This document shows positions 43,357 through 54,374 of a DNA stretch of 64,000 nucleotides, one piece after another. Source of the DNA: Neurospora tetraspora. Taxonomy: Eukaryota > Ascomycota > Sordariomycetes > Sordariales > Sordariaceae. The first letter of the stretch is position 1. Each line of letters opens with the position of its first letter. The DNA lies in the NCBI RefSeq assembly GCF_033439725.1, contig NW_026944383.1, positions 930,001-994,000 of the forward strand. Reading direction: 5' to 3'. The notes under the pieces are model-generated. The model saw only the letters and a program-made list of their open reading frames with translations, did no database searches and was not told the DNA's origin. The position numbers and the translations under genes are program-made.

Positions 43357-45317
43357 CTGCTGCCGGTGCTGCTGCTGCTGTGGTTAGCGAGAGCATGACG
43401 TGAATTTGTGGATGCTGACACGTCGTCTCCGTATAGTGATGGTATCGCCCGTGTTCACGGTATGGCCAACGTTCAGGCTGAGGAGCTTGTCGAGTATGTT
43501 CCAGTCCCTAACCTAACGGATACTCTTTTGTCCAATATCTGACCGTCAACCCCCAGGTTCGCCTCCGGTGTCAAGGGTATGTGCATGAACCTCGAGGCCG
43601 GCCAGGTCGGTGTTGTGCTTTTCGGTTCCGATCGTCTCGTCAAGGAGGGTGAGACCGTCAAGCGTACCGGCGAAATTGTCGATGTCCCCGTCGGTCCCGA
43701 GCTTCTCGGCCGTGTCATCGATGCCCTCGGTAACCCCATCGATGGCAAGGGTCCCATCAACTGCAAGGAGAAGCGTCGTGCCCAGCTCAAGGCCCCCGGC
43801 ATTCTCCCCCGTCAGTCCGTCAACCAGCCCGTCCAGACCGGTCTCAAGTCCGTCGACGCCATGGTTCCCATCGGCCGTGGTCAGCGTGAGTTGATCATTG
43901 GTGATCGTCAGACCGGCAAGACTGCCGTCGCTCTTGATGCCATTCTCAACCAGAAGCGCTGGAACAGCGGCTCCGACGAGGACAAGAAGCTCTACTGCGT
44001 CTACGTCGCCGTCGGCCAGAAGCGTTCCACCGTCGCTCAGCTCGTCAAGACCCTCGAGGAGAACGACGCCATGAAGTACTCCATCGTCGTCGCTGCCACC
44101 GCCTCCGAGGCCGCTCCTCTCCAGTACCTCGCTCCTTTCACCGGTGTAAGTGGCTGCCGGATCGATTCCCCTCCGATTTTCACCAGACCCCTTCAATTGC
44201 CACTCGAACACCTCCATATTTTGGTTGGACACCTTCCAAACATGGGAGAATGTCTTCCAAATAACTTGAGACCCTTTCCAATCATCCCCATATCCTTCCC
44301 AAACATGTGCAGGACCCCTTCCACATTTCTGCACACGCCTTTTGCATTTCCCCACCACTTTCTAAATTTCTCCCCCCCTCCCCAAACATCACCAACCTCT
44401 TCCCTTCGGACTCTCGCCCCCCCGTTTGAAACCAACCAGGCCAGACTGGCTAACAAGAAGCTTCTAAATGCAGGCTTGCGTGGGTGAATACTTCCGTGAC
44501 AACGGCAAGCACTCCCTTGTCATCTTCGACGATCTTACCAAGCAGGCCGTTGCCTACCGTCAGATGTCCCTCCTTCTCCGTCGTCCCCCCGGTCGTGAGG
44601 CTTACCCCGGTGATGTCTTCTACCTCCACTCTCGTCTTCTCGAGCGTGCCGCCAAGATGAACAAGACCCACGGCGGTGGTTCCATGACTGCCCTTCCCGT
44701 CATTGAGACCCAGGGTGGTGATGTGTCCGCTTACATTCCCACCAACGTCATTTCCATTACCGACGGTCAGATCTTCTTGGAGTCTGAGCTCTTCTACAAG
44801 GGTATCCGTCCCGCCATTAACGTCGGTCTTTCCGTCTCTCGTGTCGGTTCCGCTGCCCAGCTCAAGGCCATGAAGCAAGTCGCTGGTTCCCTCAAGCTCT
44901 TCTTGGCCCAGTACCGTGAGGTCGCTGCCTTCGCCCAGTTCGGTTCCGATCTCGATGCTGCTACCAAGCAGACCCTCAACCGTGGTGAGCGTGTAAGTAC
45001 AAACAAGTTGAACTCCCCATGTCTTGGTGCAGAGCTGACAAGTCCATCTACAGTTGACCGAGCTCCTCAAGCAGAAGCAGTACTCCCCCATGGCCGTCAA
45101 CGAGATGGTTCCCCTCATCTTCGCCGGTGTCAACGGTTTCCTCGACTCCGTCCCCGTTGCCAAGATCCTCCAGTGGGAGGCTGACTTCCTCGCCCACCTC
45201 AAGACCAACGAGTCTGAGATCCTGGCCACCATCGACAAGGAGGGTGCCATTAGCAAGGACCTCGAGGCCAAGCTCCGTGGTGTTATCCAGACCTTCACCA
45301 AGAGCTTCCTCGGTTAA
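42660..45317 (+). CDS. atp-1: Mitochondrial F1Fo ATP synthase subunit alpha
   Basis: Nuclear gene for the alpha subunit of F1, binding regulatory nucleotide in the alpha3-beta3 head on the matrix side. Six exons: 42660-42731, 42936-43090, 43437-43493, 43557-44145, 44474-44992 and 45054-45317; all phases join to 551 residues, matching the Neurospora protein nearly residue for residue. The N-terminus [16 protein letters not shown] is an arginine-rich mitochondrial presequence; the mature part follows [16 protein letters not shown]. The P-loop GDRQTGKT lies at about 210-217, and the alpha signature [17 protein letters not shown] is present. The donors are strong (GTAGGT, GTACGT, GTATGT, GTAAGT twice). 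The second acceptor is a tandem CAGCAG. Intron 2 (346 nt) is full of GAC/AAC/GAT triplets, and intron 4 (328 nt) ends in a segment duplicated upstream. Codon use is strongly biased to C-ending codons, as in highly expressed Neurospora genes. Confidence 0.98.
43325..43359. repeat. GAT trinucleotide microsatellite in ATP synthase intron 2
   Basis: About 11 GAT units followed by GCT units within intron 2, with related GAC/AAC triplet runs just upstream (43198-43265). Non-coding. Confidence 0.85.
44382..44468 (+). repeat. Acceptor-end segment of ATP synthase intron 4, paired with 41445-41530
   Basis: Last 90 nt of intron 4, including the GCTAAC branch point; the CAG acceptor follows at 44471-44473. 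It is the partner of the inverted copy 3 kb upstream. Confidence 0.92.
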
Positions 45318-46350
45318 ATGCATATAAATATGAATTAATTCTCCGTGGTTCTTGAGAACGAGCAGTGGGTCCGTCATCTTCACCCGCGCAGTTCCGTGTT
45401 TCTAGAAGAAAGTGTTCCGTCTCCGTCGGGTGCTGGACTGAGGAATGGACGCGTGAGAAGGGGAGATTCTCTAGCCGAACCTACTGTAAATTAGAGCAAG
45501 TCTCAATCAAGCACTCGATTCCCTTTGTCAGGCACTGAAAATACGAGGTTATGAATTCTATACTCAATGGGAAGGCTTGTGCAGAGGTTTTCTTGGTGCA
45601 TTCATTTGCTTCTTTACAGTGGACGATCTGATGTGTTTTCAACCAGGTGCTTGTACTTATTCTACAGGAAGCGAAAAAAAACATAGTTCATTGAAGTTAC
45701 GACCGAACATGTGAGCAAGATGATTACAGATTTACTTTCAGCTGCCTTCCAAATCATTTCGAGCCGCCCTACCCAAAGAACCAACCCAAGTAAACAAACC
45801 ACCAGTTAAACTGTATTTGTGGATTCCAACATGTGCGATCTTCGATTTGGAAACTTTGGATTGTGCTGAAAGACCGCCGCGGTGACAAGCAATTGGGATT
45901 ATGAGGCTTGGCGGGGCAGCGTCAGTGACATCATGAGCGACAGCTGCGACACCCAAACAGCATGGTGGTCTTCGCCTATGATTGACAGCTACCAATCTAT
46001 CGGATTTCTTTGAATTAGAACTCAAATAACCTGCGACTTCACTGGCAAGCTTACCATTTCCCTCCTCTACACTATTCAGTTCCCAATTGTTCATCAATCG
46101 CCCTCAACTCCGGAAGTCGTTTTGTCGGAGCTCAAGAACACTCAATGTAAGTGGAAGGCACCACCCCGCGTCATCCCACGCGTTCCACGCAGTTCCCATC
46201 CCATCTTTCAAGATCTGGACAGTTCTTGGACCCGAACACTTGGTTTTGCAGCGCAATACTTCTGGGTCACTGAAGCTCTCTCTCTTGTGGAAGAATCTGT
46301 GTTTTACTGACAACATCACTGATCTAGCTACTATTTTCCCACTCTTAGAT
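45318..46350. other. Spacer between ATP synthase alpha and the NAD(P)HX dehydratase
   Basis: 3' UTR of the first gene and promoter of the second. A donor (GTAAGT at 46147) and an acceptor (TAG ending 46348, two nt before the start ATG) with a CTGAC between them suggest a 202-nt intron in the 5' UTR of the dehydratase gene. Confidence 0.5.
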
Positions 46351-47798
46351 ATGTCGTCCGAGTCATCAACAGGCCCAGAAATGTCGGCGACTACCAAGCA
46401 GATGCTAGCCCGTGTGCGGCAAATGGTGCCGCCCATGCTGGAGAAATTCCATAAAGGTTTGTCCTGTCTAACTTGCGATGTCTAGTGATCCAGTTCGAGG
46501 AAGAGGAGCTTCTCTTCTCCGCCACTGTTGCTTTGGGTTTGCCGGGAAGCTGTTCCCAAGCCTCGGGGTACAAAAGGAGTTGCCCCTAGGTAACGACAGT
46601 TTGGAAGATTGACCAGAGACAATAGCTAACTTGACATTCCCCAAACTATAGGACAACTGGGTCGTGTAGCTGTCATCGGTGGTAGCGAGGACTACACAGG
46701 AGCTCCCTACTTCTCCGCCATGGCGAGTGCGAGACTGGGTTCTGATCTCGTAAGTTTGGGCCACCCAACTCCCACTTCCACATCACCAGCCACGAGACCG
46801 ACTAACATGGATGAACAGTCCCACGTAATTTGCACTCCCAACGCCGCCCAAGTTATCAAGACCTACTCTCCCAACCTCATGGTCCACCCGCTCATGCGCT
46901 CCTCCCCGCTGGCCCTCAGCACCTCGGACTCCGGCAGCTCATCCTCGCTCACAAAGTCCGCCCCGGACACCGACCCTACCCAGATAGCCGCCCAGATCAT
47001 CCCCATGTTCGACCGGCTACACGTCCTCGTCATCGGCCCCGGTCTCGGCCGCGACCCGATCATGCAAGAGACTTGCGCCAAGGTGATCACGGCGGCGCGC
47101 GAGAAGGGAATTCCCATGGTTCTCGACGCCGACGCCCTGTTGCTGGTGGTCAAGGACCCGTCCCTCATCAAGGGATACGACAACGCCGTCTTGACGCCCA
47201 ATGTGGTCGAGTTCGGCCGGTTGACCAAGGCGCTCGGCGTGGACGAAGAGGTGAAGAAGGCTGAGGAGACGGCGGGCGAGACGGCCAAGGTGGAGGCGCT
47301 GGCTAAGGCGCTCGGCGGCGTCATGGTGTTGCAGAAGGGAGCCAAGGACTACCTGAGCGACGGCAAGGTGACGCTGACGGTGGACTTGAAGGGCGGGCTG
47401 AAGAGGAGTGGTGGGCAGGGAGACACGCTGACGGGAAGTATTGCCACGTTTTTGGGGTGGCGGAAGGCGTACCTTGATGGTCTCTGGGATCATGGGAATA
47501 AGCTTAAGAAGGAGGAGTTGATGGGTTTAGCTGTCTTTGGTGGAAGCGCCATTACGAGGGTGAGTTACGCTGTGATTTCTGGTTTATGGTTCTGGTCATT
47601 TCTTCCGGCATTTTTCGATCCTGACCTCACAAGGTCTACACTACGCAATTTTACTAAGGCAACTGCTAACATCATCTCTAGGAATGCTCTCGTCTGGCAT
47701 TTGCCAAGAAGGGCCGCAGTCTTCAAGCAAGCGATCTCACAGACGAAGTACACACGGCATTTTTGAACCTGTTTGGCGAGGTTGACGCGAAGCTTTAG
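46351..47798 (+). CDS. ATP-dependent (S)-NAD(P)H-hydrate dehydratase (NAXD)
   Basis: Metabolite-repair enzyme that converts damaged NADHX/NADPHX back to NADH/NADPH using ATP; carbohydrate-kinase (ribokinase-like) fold, related to yeast YKL151C. Four exons: 46351-46456, 46652-46749, 46819-47559 and 47682-47798; donors GTTTGT, GTAAGT and GTGAGT, acceptors TAG, CAG and TAG; all phases fit and give 353 residues. Landmarks: [21 protein letters not shown] at the nucleotide-binding start, [31 protein letters not shown], and the ribokinase-type GxGD motif as [17 protein letters not shown] (about 264-280) with the catalytic Asp. The last exon ends EVDAKL. The start ATG may be preceded by a 5'-UTR intron. 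No mitochondrial presequence is obvious in this start; an alternative upstream start could add one. Confidence 0.95.
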
Positions 47799-48942
47799 AT
47801 GGATTCACTTCTCCATTTAATACTTGGGCGGGCTCGTTCCGATCTATACAGATGTCGTCCCGGATAATACATGAGCTCTTCGGGCTGTCACGAGATAATG
47901 AATGTTACACACAAACCAAAAGTTTAAAGCTACCTATATCTAGGTGGCAACCGCGACTCTTCATCAATACCCAGGCATGTTACTACTACCCCTAAACTTA
48001 ACCTAGCTTTACATTGCATGGTGGCTTATACATGGGCTACCTAAACCCTCCGTCACCCGCGTGTATCCCAGTATAGGAGCCAATAACGTACAATCATTGG
48101 TGGTTATGACCGAGCTGTGAAAAGAAAAAAAAGAAAAAGAGAAAAAGAAGAAAAAAACGGAAAAAGAAATGTCAAAGTCCCGTAAACTCGGGAGATAGGA
48201 ATTAGGGGGTCAATCCCCTCCTCCTCTTTGCAGCTACATGCATCCCGGGTACCGCGGTAGGCCAAATCGATGGCTAAGCGCAGCTAGTCGGACTGGAGTT
48301 ATTGCTTATTACTTTCCAGCTTTCGTATCTGGCCAGTCCTATATCGATAGATTGGGCTTTTTGTTGAAATCCATCCGTTTCATCACAGATAACGGAGTAC
48401 CATGGGCAGGGCAGAAACGGCAAACCCAAATCATTGTGTGGGGGGGCAAGGGAAGAAGGAACATCAACAGCACTGGCATCACATCCAGTTCCTGCATCGT
48501 GTGTTACACCCGTCTCTACCGTGACCCAGCAACCGTCGCCTCCCGCCTCCCGTCCCTTCCCCCCCTCGTCGCCTCGCCTCGAGAAAAAAAAAGGGCTTCT
48601 TGCCTGACGGAGGATACACACATATGTATGTATGTACTTATCGCCAACCCAAGATCGAATGTGCAGGTGCAGGTGCAGGAACCAAAAGGTGCAGCCAGCC
48701 TCAAAAGTCACATTACCTTACCTATCCGTCTCCCGCAACACTCAGCGAAGAGGCGAAGGCGGGCTAAGCGCTGCCTCCTGCGGGTATCCATATCCTACAT
48801 CCCACCGATATCCTACATCCCGCATTCACACACACTCACTGCCACTGTCCCACTGCTGTGGCTCGGCCGGGAAGAGGTTGTCACCGACGCTGTCACGCTA
48901 CGTCAACTTTCCTGCGGCCGGTGTGAAGGACGGGGACGAATA

Positions 48943-49138
48943 ATGGATGGATATATGGATGGATGGATATATGGATGGATGGATATATGGATGGATGGAT
49001 ATATGGATGGATGGATATATGGATGGATGGATATATGGATGGATGGATATATGGATGGATGGATATGGATGGATGGATATGGATGGATGGATATATGGAT
49101 GGATGGATATATGGATGGATATGGATGGATGGATGGAT
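48943..49138. repeat. 16-bp minisatellite (GGATGGATATATGGAT)
   Basis: About 12 tandem units of GGATGGATATATGGAT, with three shorter variants lacking the ATAT part near 49.06-49.12 kb. Frames across it read MDGW-IYG repeats only because the unit is not divisible by three; it is not coding. Confidence 0.95.
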
Positions 49139-52100
49139 GCTCCCTGGGCTCTAAAAGGCTCTGGGCATTGGGCTTTCGGGTCTAGACTGTGGACTCTGAA
49201 CTGAACTGGACTGGACTGAACTTGACTCTGTCCTCTGTCCTCTGAACTCTGGACTCTTCTGAGTGCTGCATGGGAGTACCTCTAGCATGCATGTACATGA
49301 GGAGGATGAGAGCGGATCGCTTGTTCCGCCGCAAAAGCCCACCACACCACCATGACGAAACTTGGAAAGGAAAGAAGTGAAGTGAAGTGAACGGAAGGTG
49401 TGAAACGACCGTTCAGTCTCGCTCAGGAGAGAGGGGCGATGAGGGCGGTATGTAATGGCTTCACAGAGAAGCAAAAGAAAGCCTCCTCCGATCCGAAAGA
49501 AATATCCATCCGTCTGTCGAGTATGAATTGAAAGGAAAAAAGATAAGAGAGACAAACTAACATGCTTGGTCTTGGGTGACGACACCAGAGACAAGAGAAC
49601 AAACAGGAGAGGAACTCTTGAAGGCCGATCGTTCGGAGAAGGAGGCTGAATGCATAACCGGAAGGAAGTGTCCTTAAAGTTCGTATGGTAGACAACACTG
49701 GGTATAATGTATGCAGGTAGTGTATGCAGGTTTCTCGAGACCATGAAGGGTTCATCGGGACCCGCCCGGCTTGCACTCACATGATATGACAATAAGATCC
49801 TGCTGGGATTCAGGAATCCTCTACATACCTGGTCCAATACTACAAAGACTATTTGCAAGGATATTGTCAAGTCCTCAGGATCGTCAGGGTCCTTTCTTGT
49901 CTCCTCGGATGTTGGTAGTCTGTTATTACTGTACACAGACAGCATTCAAAGGGATCCCCAAGGCAATTAACCCCATCCAGAATAACTAACTTCCCCTCTA
50001 GAAGCGGGAGACACTTCGCAGTATTGTCCTAGACAGACAGACTTATGGAAGCTTTATTATACACGAGGAGGCACCCGAGCGTCGTTGTCTCGGCTTTTTA
50101 TCCATGTCTTTTTTTTTCTATCAACAGGTCATGCCTGTATGTATGTATGTACTACCCAGCAAAACGATCCTCGATCAGTACTCACTCTAGGCAAGTCTGT
50201 TCGAAGGAGGAGGAGGAGGAGAGTAAGGTACCACACGCCTGGACCAAGAACGCGCCCCATGTCTAGGTAAGCCTCATGGATATCGGTGGTAGATACGACT
50301 AGGTATGTTATGTATGCATTGGCAACCGGCCGGTACGGTACGACAGATAACATTTTCATGTAACAGGGGCAAGATGCATGTGGCATGTAGGAGCCGACGC
50401 TGGAACACATTACCTTACTTACATTCAGGTACTATGCAACGTCAACTTCCACCTTGCCTTTGCTTTGCTTTGCTTTACTTTGCTTTGTTTTTGCCTTGCT
50501 TCTCGCTCGCAGAAAGCTACTACAGCATATTGCAGCATCTGTATTACACATGCAAGCAGGTACATACATAGATGCCAGGTTCTCATCGGAAGTCCCAATG
50601 TATAGATAGGTATATGCTCGGGCAGACACTCGAGCTTTTGGCAACGAAAGATGTGGTTCGTTTGTCAAACGTTTTGATTTCGCCTTTTTACCTTCAGTCT
50701 CGAAATGGAAGTGCCTCCCTCGTTCATCGTATAAACTGCATCCAGGCCAGGCCACTTGTTCGCCGGGAAGTGTGCAGGAACGAACGCATAACGGTCGTGC
50801 CACAAGGGCCAAGGGGCCGTGGGGTTGAGTACATTATGTGCTGGGTTCTTGGTTTGACACCTTGACCTAGTTGTACCAAACTACCTAGTGTTCCTCGTCC
50901 CTCGTCCTGGTGTCGCCATGGGTGAGGCCGTGAGGTCCCGGCCTGTATTCATGGTTACACGCCGGGTTACACGACTATCTCGACAGAAATGAGCGAAGGA
51001 GCTATGGCCGAGACCTGGATGGTCAGTGTTCCAGGTTGGTTTCTAAGACGAGGAAGTTTGACGAAGACGAAGGAGCCTGGGGGAAGACACTGTGGAAAGG
51101 AAAGTCATGCTCCAAATATCACGTCAGGTGTGGTTGTTGTGACCCAGACGACGGTGGGTGTGATGCAATCCGGTATCTTCCAGCCAAGTTTACCAAGGCG
51201 GCACAGGATCTGGCTCAGTACTGTGATGTGATGGTGAGTGTTGTATCGAACTTGTAAAAATGCATGAGCTGGGGCGGCAAACCCGAAATCCCATGTCATT
51301 CCCCCACTCCTGGTAGCTGGTAGTGATGACATACACAGTATGCTCACAATGCGGGAGAGCGAAACTGACTGATCGGAGCAGCCGGGGGTTTACCAACAAA
51401 GCTCCCGTTGAGCTGTCATATCGAAACAGGAGCTCAAGGAGGAGAGGGGGGCACCCGCCAAACGGGAGAGCCAGCACAAAAAGTTTGGGACTCGTTTGTA
51501 GAGAACCGAGAGGTTACCAAGGCTCGAGTGTTGACGTCCAAACATTGCTTTTTTGACAGATAGTTTTCCTTTGATGCACAGTCGATCCTCAGCCCGCCTG
51601 AAAGTGATATCGCAAAGGCGAATAGGAATTTCCGGTTCACTGGGACGCGGACTAGGATGTGAAAATTTTCATACTGCGTCTCTAGAGAGACTCGAGTTGG
51701 ATGATGAGCGAAGGGTCTTGCTCGGCGTAGAGGCTTGCATTGAAACTGTGAGTTGCCGCAATATCGTGATGGTCATTCGACTCCTCGTAACCATGAACAA
51801 ACATGTGTACAATTTGTCATCATCTGAGATCTGGGTTGGTTGTGTAAAGGACCAGAAACTGCCATGAGGTATCCAAAAGACTTTATCGGGAGAGTGACTG
51901 GCGTGCATCGAGGACAGATTCAGACGGACTTGACAGGACTCAAAAGTCGAACGTTCTGCCAAATGCAAGTGACCCAACCGGCCCCCATCTGGATTGGCTG
52001 TGTGCCCTCGGGCAAGTGGAGTCGATAATCAGGGCGGCACTGCCTGCCAGGGCCGCGGATCAAGGGTGAATGCGGAGTTGGCGCCGTGATTGCGTGGGGG

Positions 52101-53024
52101 AGTTGTTAGCGAGAGGCGAGGTAGGGGATATCAAATTCAAAGTGAATTTTGAGGCATGGAATTCGTGCAAGCTCTCTGAAAAGTTGATTGTAGGAAAAAA
52201 AACGGCTTTTACGCGAAATAAGCTACCATTTGAGACATATAGCGGCGAAACTCCCGGTCAGCAGCGAGAGTCATCTCAATCTCTAGAGGTAGTTTTCCTG
52301 GTGGGGTCGCTTCTCTCTGTGAGGGAAGCACGGGGCACGCCTGGATTTGTGGTCCGTGCTCTTGGACTGGAAATTGCTCCGAACGAACTCGAAGGATTGG
52401 TTCCCAAATCCAACCTCACCTCATTGACCTCGTTGACCTCGAACACCCGAACCGACCAACACTCGAGTTGGACGATCTCCCTTTGCATCCAGACACTGCT
52501 CAAACTTCCACTGGCACAGATTTGTGGGCTAGAATGAGTCGCGATATACCCGCTGTTGATTTCGGACGAGCTGCCGCAACTGAGCAGCAGAGTCGCGATG
52601 CGCCCGAGTTTCAAACCCCGACAAGTTGTCAGACCAGACGCGCAGACACGAAAACCTGAGCTTCCAACCTTGTGTTTTCAGTCCTCTCCACTGAAACCTT
52701 GTGTCGATGTCAAGTATGAGAAACCGCAATAAGGGCTTTTATGATTTACTTTGAGGATAAGAGGGAGCCACTGGCAGGGAGACGAGTGCAGGGATGCCAG
52801 GCTTTTCCATCACCAACTCATCATCCATCCTGCTGTCGCCGTTGGATGTGAGCGAGGTCCTAAAATGGGACAAAGTTTGCTCTATCCAAGTTTGGTTTTC
52901 TGAACAAGCCGAGTCTAGCCTAGTGCTACACTTAGTTACGTACAACTACGTACATATGAGCAAGTGGACGGACGGTATGGATTGCAGTCCCGTCGTCGTT
53001 TGCCCCCAAAGCCCGAGTTTCGTG

Positions 53025-53026
<2 letters not shown>

Positions 53027-53059
<33 letters not shown>
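53027..53059 (+). repeat. 33-nt homopolymer T run
   Basis: Uninterrupted T run in the gene-poor region. Likely length-variable and error-prone in sequencing. It could be a poly(A) tail trace of a retro-inserted RNA on the minus strand, but no target duplication or cDNA-like body is seen. Confidence 0.85.
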
Positions 53060-53062
<3 letters not shown>

Positions 53063-54374
53063 ATTCAGCACTTCCAGGTTGTTTTTCCCTTTGCCCCCTC
53101 TTTGCGCCGTTCCCAAGCAGTCCCAGAAAACCAACAGGCGAGCCTGGGCTCTCCTTCCCGGACGCCTCTTGGGATCTCATCGTCTTGGCATCGTGACGTT
53201 CTGATATTAGCTCCCATTATACCGCGGAAAAAGTAACAATGGCTGCGGGAGTAAACAAGGTGGGAAGTCACAATGGCGAGCGTTCCGTTTGGTTGACTCG
53301 AGTCCCAGTGGGCTCAATGGGCAAGGCTTTCTTTTTTTGAATTGCTTGCCTCCCAGGTATGGCCCATGACATTGGTCCGGTTTTCAATTTCACCAACACC
53401 AAATGCACGCGATGATAGTGTGTTTTTCCAGCTGTTATGCCTTATGAGTTATGACACTATCACATCCTGCTTTACTTTTTTTTTCGTCCTCTTTCCCTGT
53501 TTTACAGTGTGAGTGGGTAACTTCCTTCCATCCCAAAGTGATGTGATGTTGAGTCGCACTTTCCCTTGGTATACTTGTGCCATATCCCTTGCGGAGTAAC
53601 CGACCCCTTTCCCCTCCTCCATTCACTTGGCCATATTTTCTTCTTTAGTTGCTCCAACCCACTCACTTTGCGCGCAAAGAAAGCCCTTGTTTAGACCTGA
53701 TGGTTTTCTTTTTCTCCATTCTGGTCTGAGCCAACCCCTTATATGACCTCGCCTCCCCTTCCTTCCGACCTCTCACGGGTTCGACTCTGCTCGAACGAAG
53801 AAGCGAGTTCAGCATCATCGGGGGAACACAACAAGTCTGAGACCAACCTGACTTTCTTTCCAGTCTGTCTCAACTGTTGGGCAACACAGCTACCTCCTAC
53901 CTCTAGGAGGACAACAAGCAAAACCGCCGCTGCTTTCCTAACCCTGTGGTGTAATCGAAACACTACACTTGCAAGTCGTTGTACGATCACCGTCATACCA
54001 AACCGGAATGACCATCCACACCAAATCCGCAACACCGTACGACCGGCACTCGACCACCAGGCCTCCCTCTCAGTAACATTTCACCCGCGCCTCACCTGTC
54101 GTCCACAAAGATCTCAAACCACCAATAGACCCTTCAGTCTCGCACAAAACCCACCCCTCCTTGCAAATCCTTCCATGTCTTTCCGTGGAAAGTTTTATTC
54201 ACCACCCCGAACCTGAACCCAAACACCTCCAGAAACCTTCCCTTAGCTACTCGGTTGACAGAAGCTAATCCAAAACAACCTCTTCCTTGCCGGTGCGCAA
54301 CTTTGCCTACCCCGGGGCGACCTCGGATTGACCGCTATCACCTTGCCATATCACCTACCACTACAACTGGCACG

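Larger units (their letters stand above)
47799..54374. other. 6.6-kb gene-poor region
   Basis: No convincing gene on either strand. The longest frames (for example 49151-49945 minus) start at non-ATG codons or have erratic composition. Contents: an A-rich run (48.12-48.17 kb), a 16-bp minisatellite (48.94-49.14 kb), CTGAACTGGACT-like short tandems (49.19-49.25 kb), a CTTTG run near 50.46 kb, TTGACCTCG tandems near 52.43 kb, a 33-nt T run (53.03 kb), and a C/T-rich leader upstream of the gene at 54375. It may hold long non-coding RNA or regulatory DNA, but nothing shows this directly. Confidence 0.45.

Noticed and set aside
43546-44358. 270-residue minus-strand frame
   Set aside because: Antisense to ATP synthase alpha exon 4 and intron 4; an artefact of codon bias.
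48943-49204. Open frames reading [12 protein letters not shown] repeats, and a possible CRISPR array
   Set aside because: The repeat is a head-to-tail 16-bp minisatellite without unique spacers in a eukaryotic genome, so neither a protein nor a CRISPR array.
49151-49945. 264-residue minus-strand frame in the gene-poor region
   Set aside because: No supported ATG context, no domain, a mixed Ser/Leu/Phe composition, and short tandem repeats within it.
53027-53059. Poly-T run as the tail of a retroposed gene copy
   Set aside because: No cDNA-like body or target-site duplication is visible next to it.
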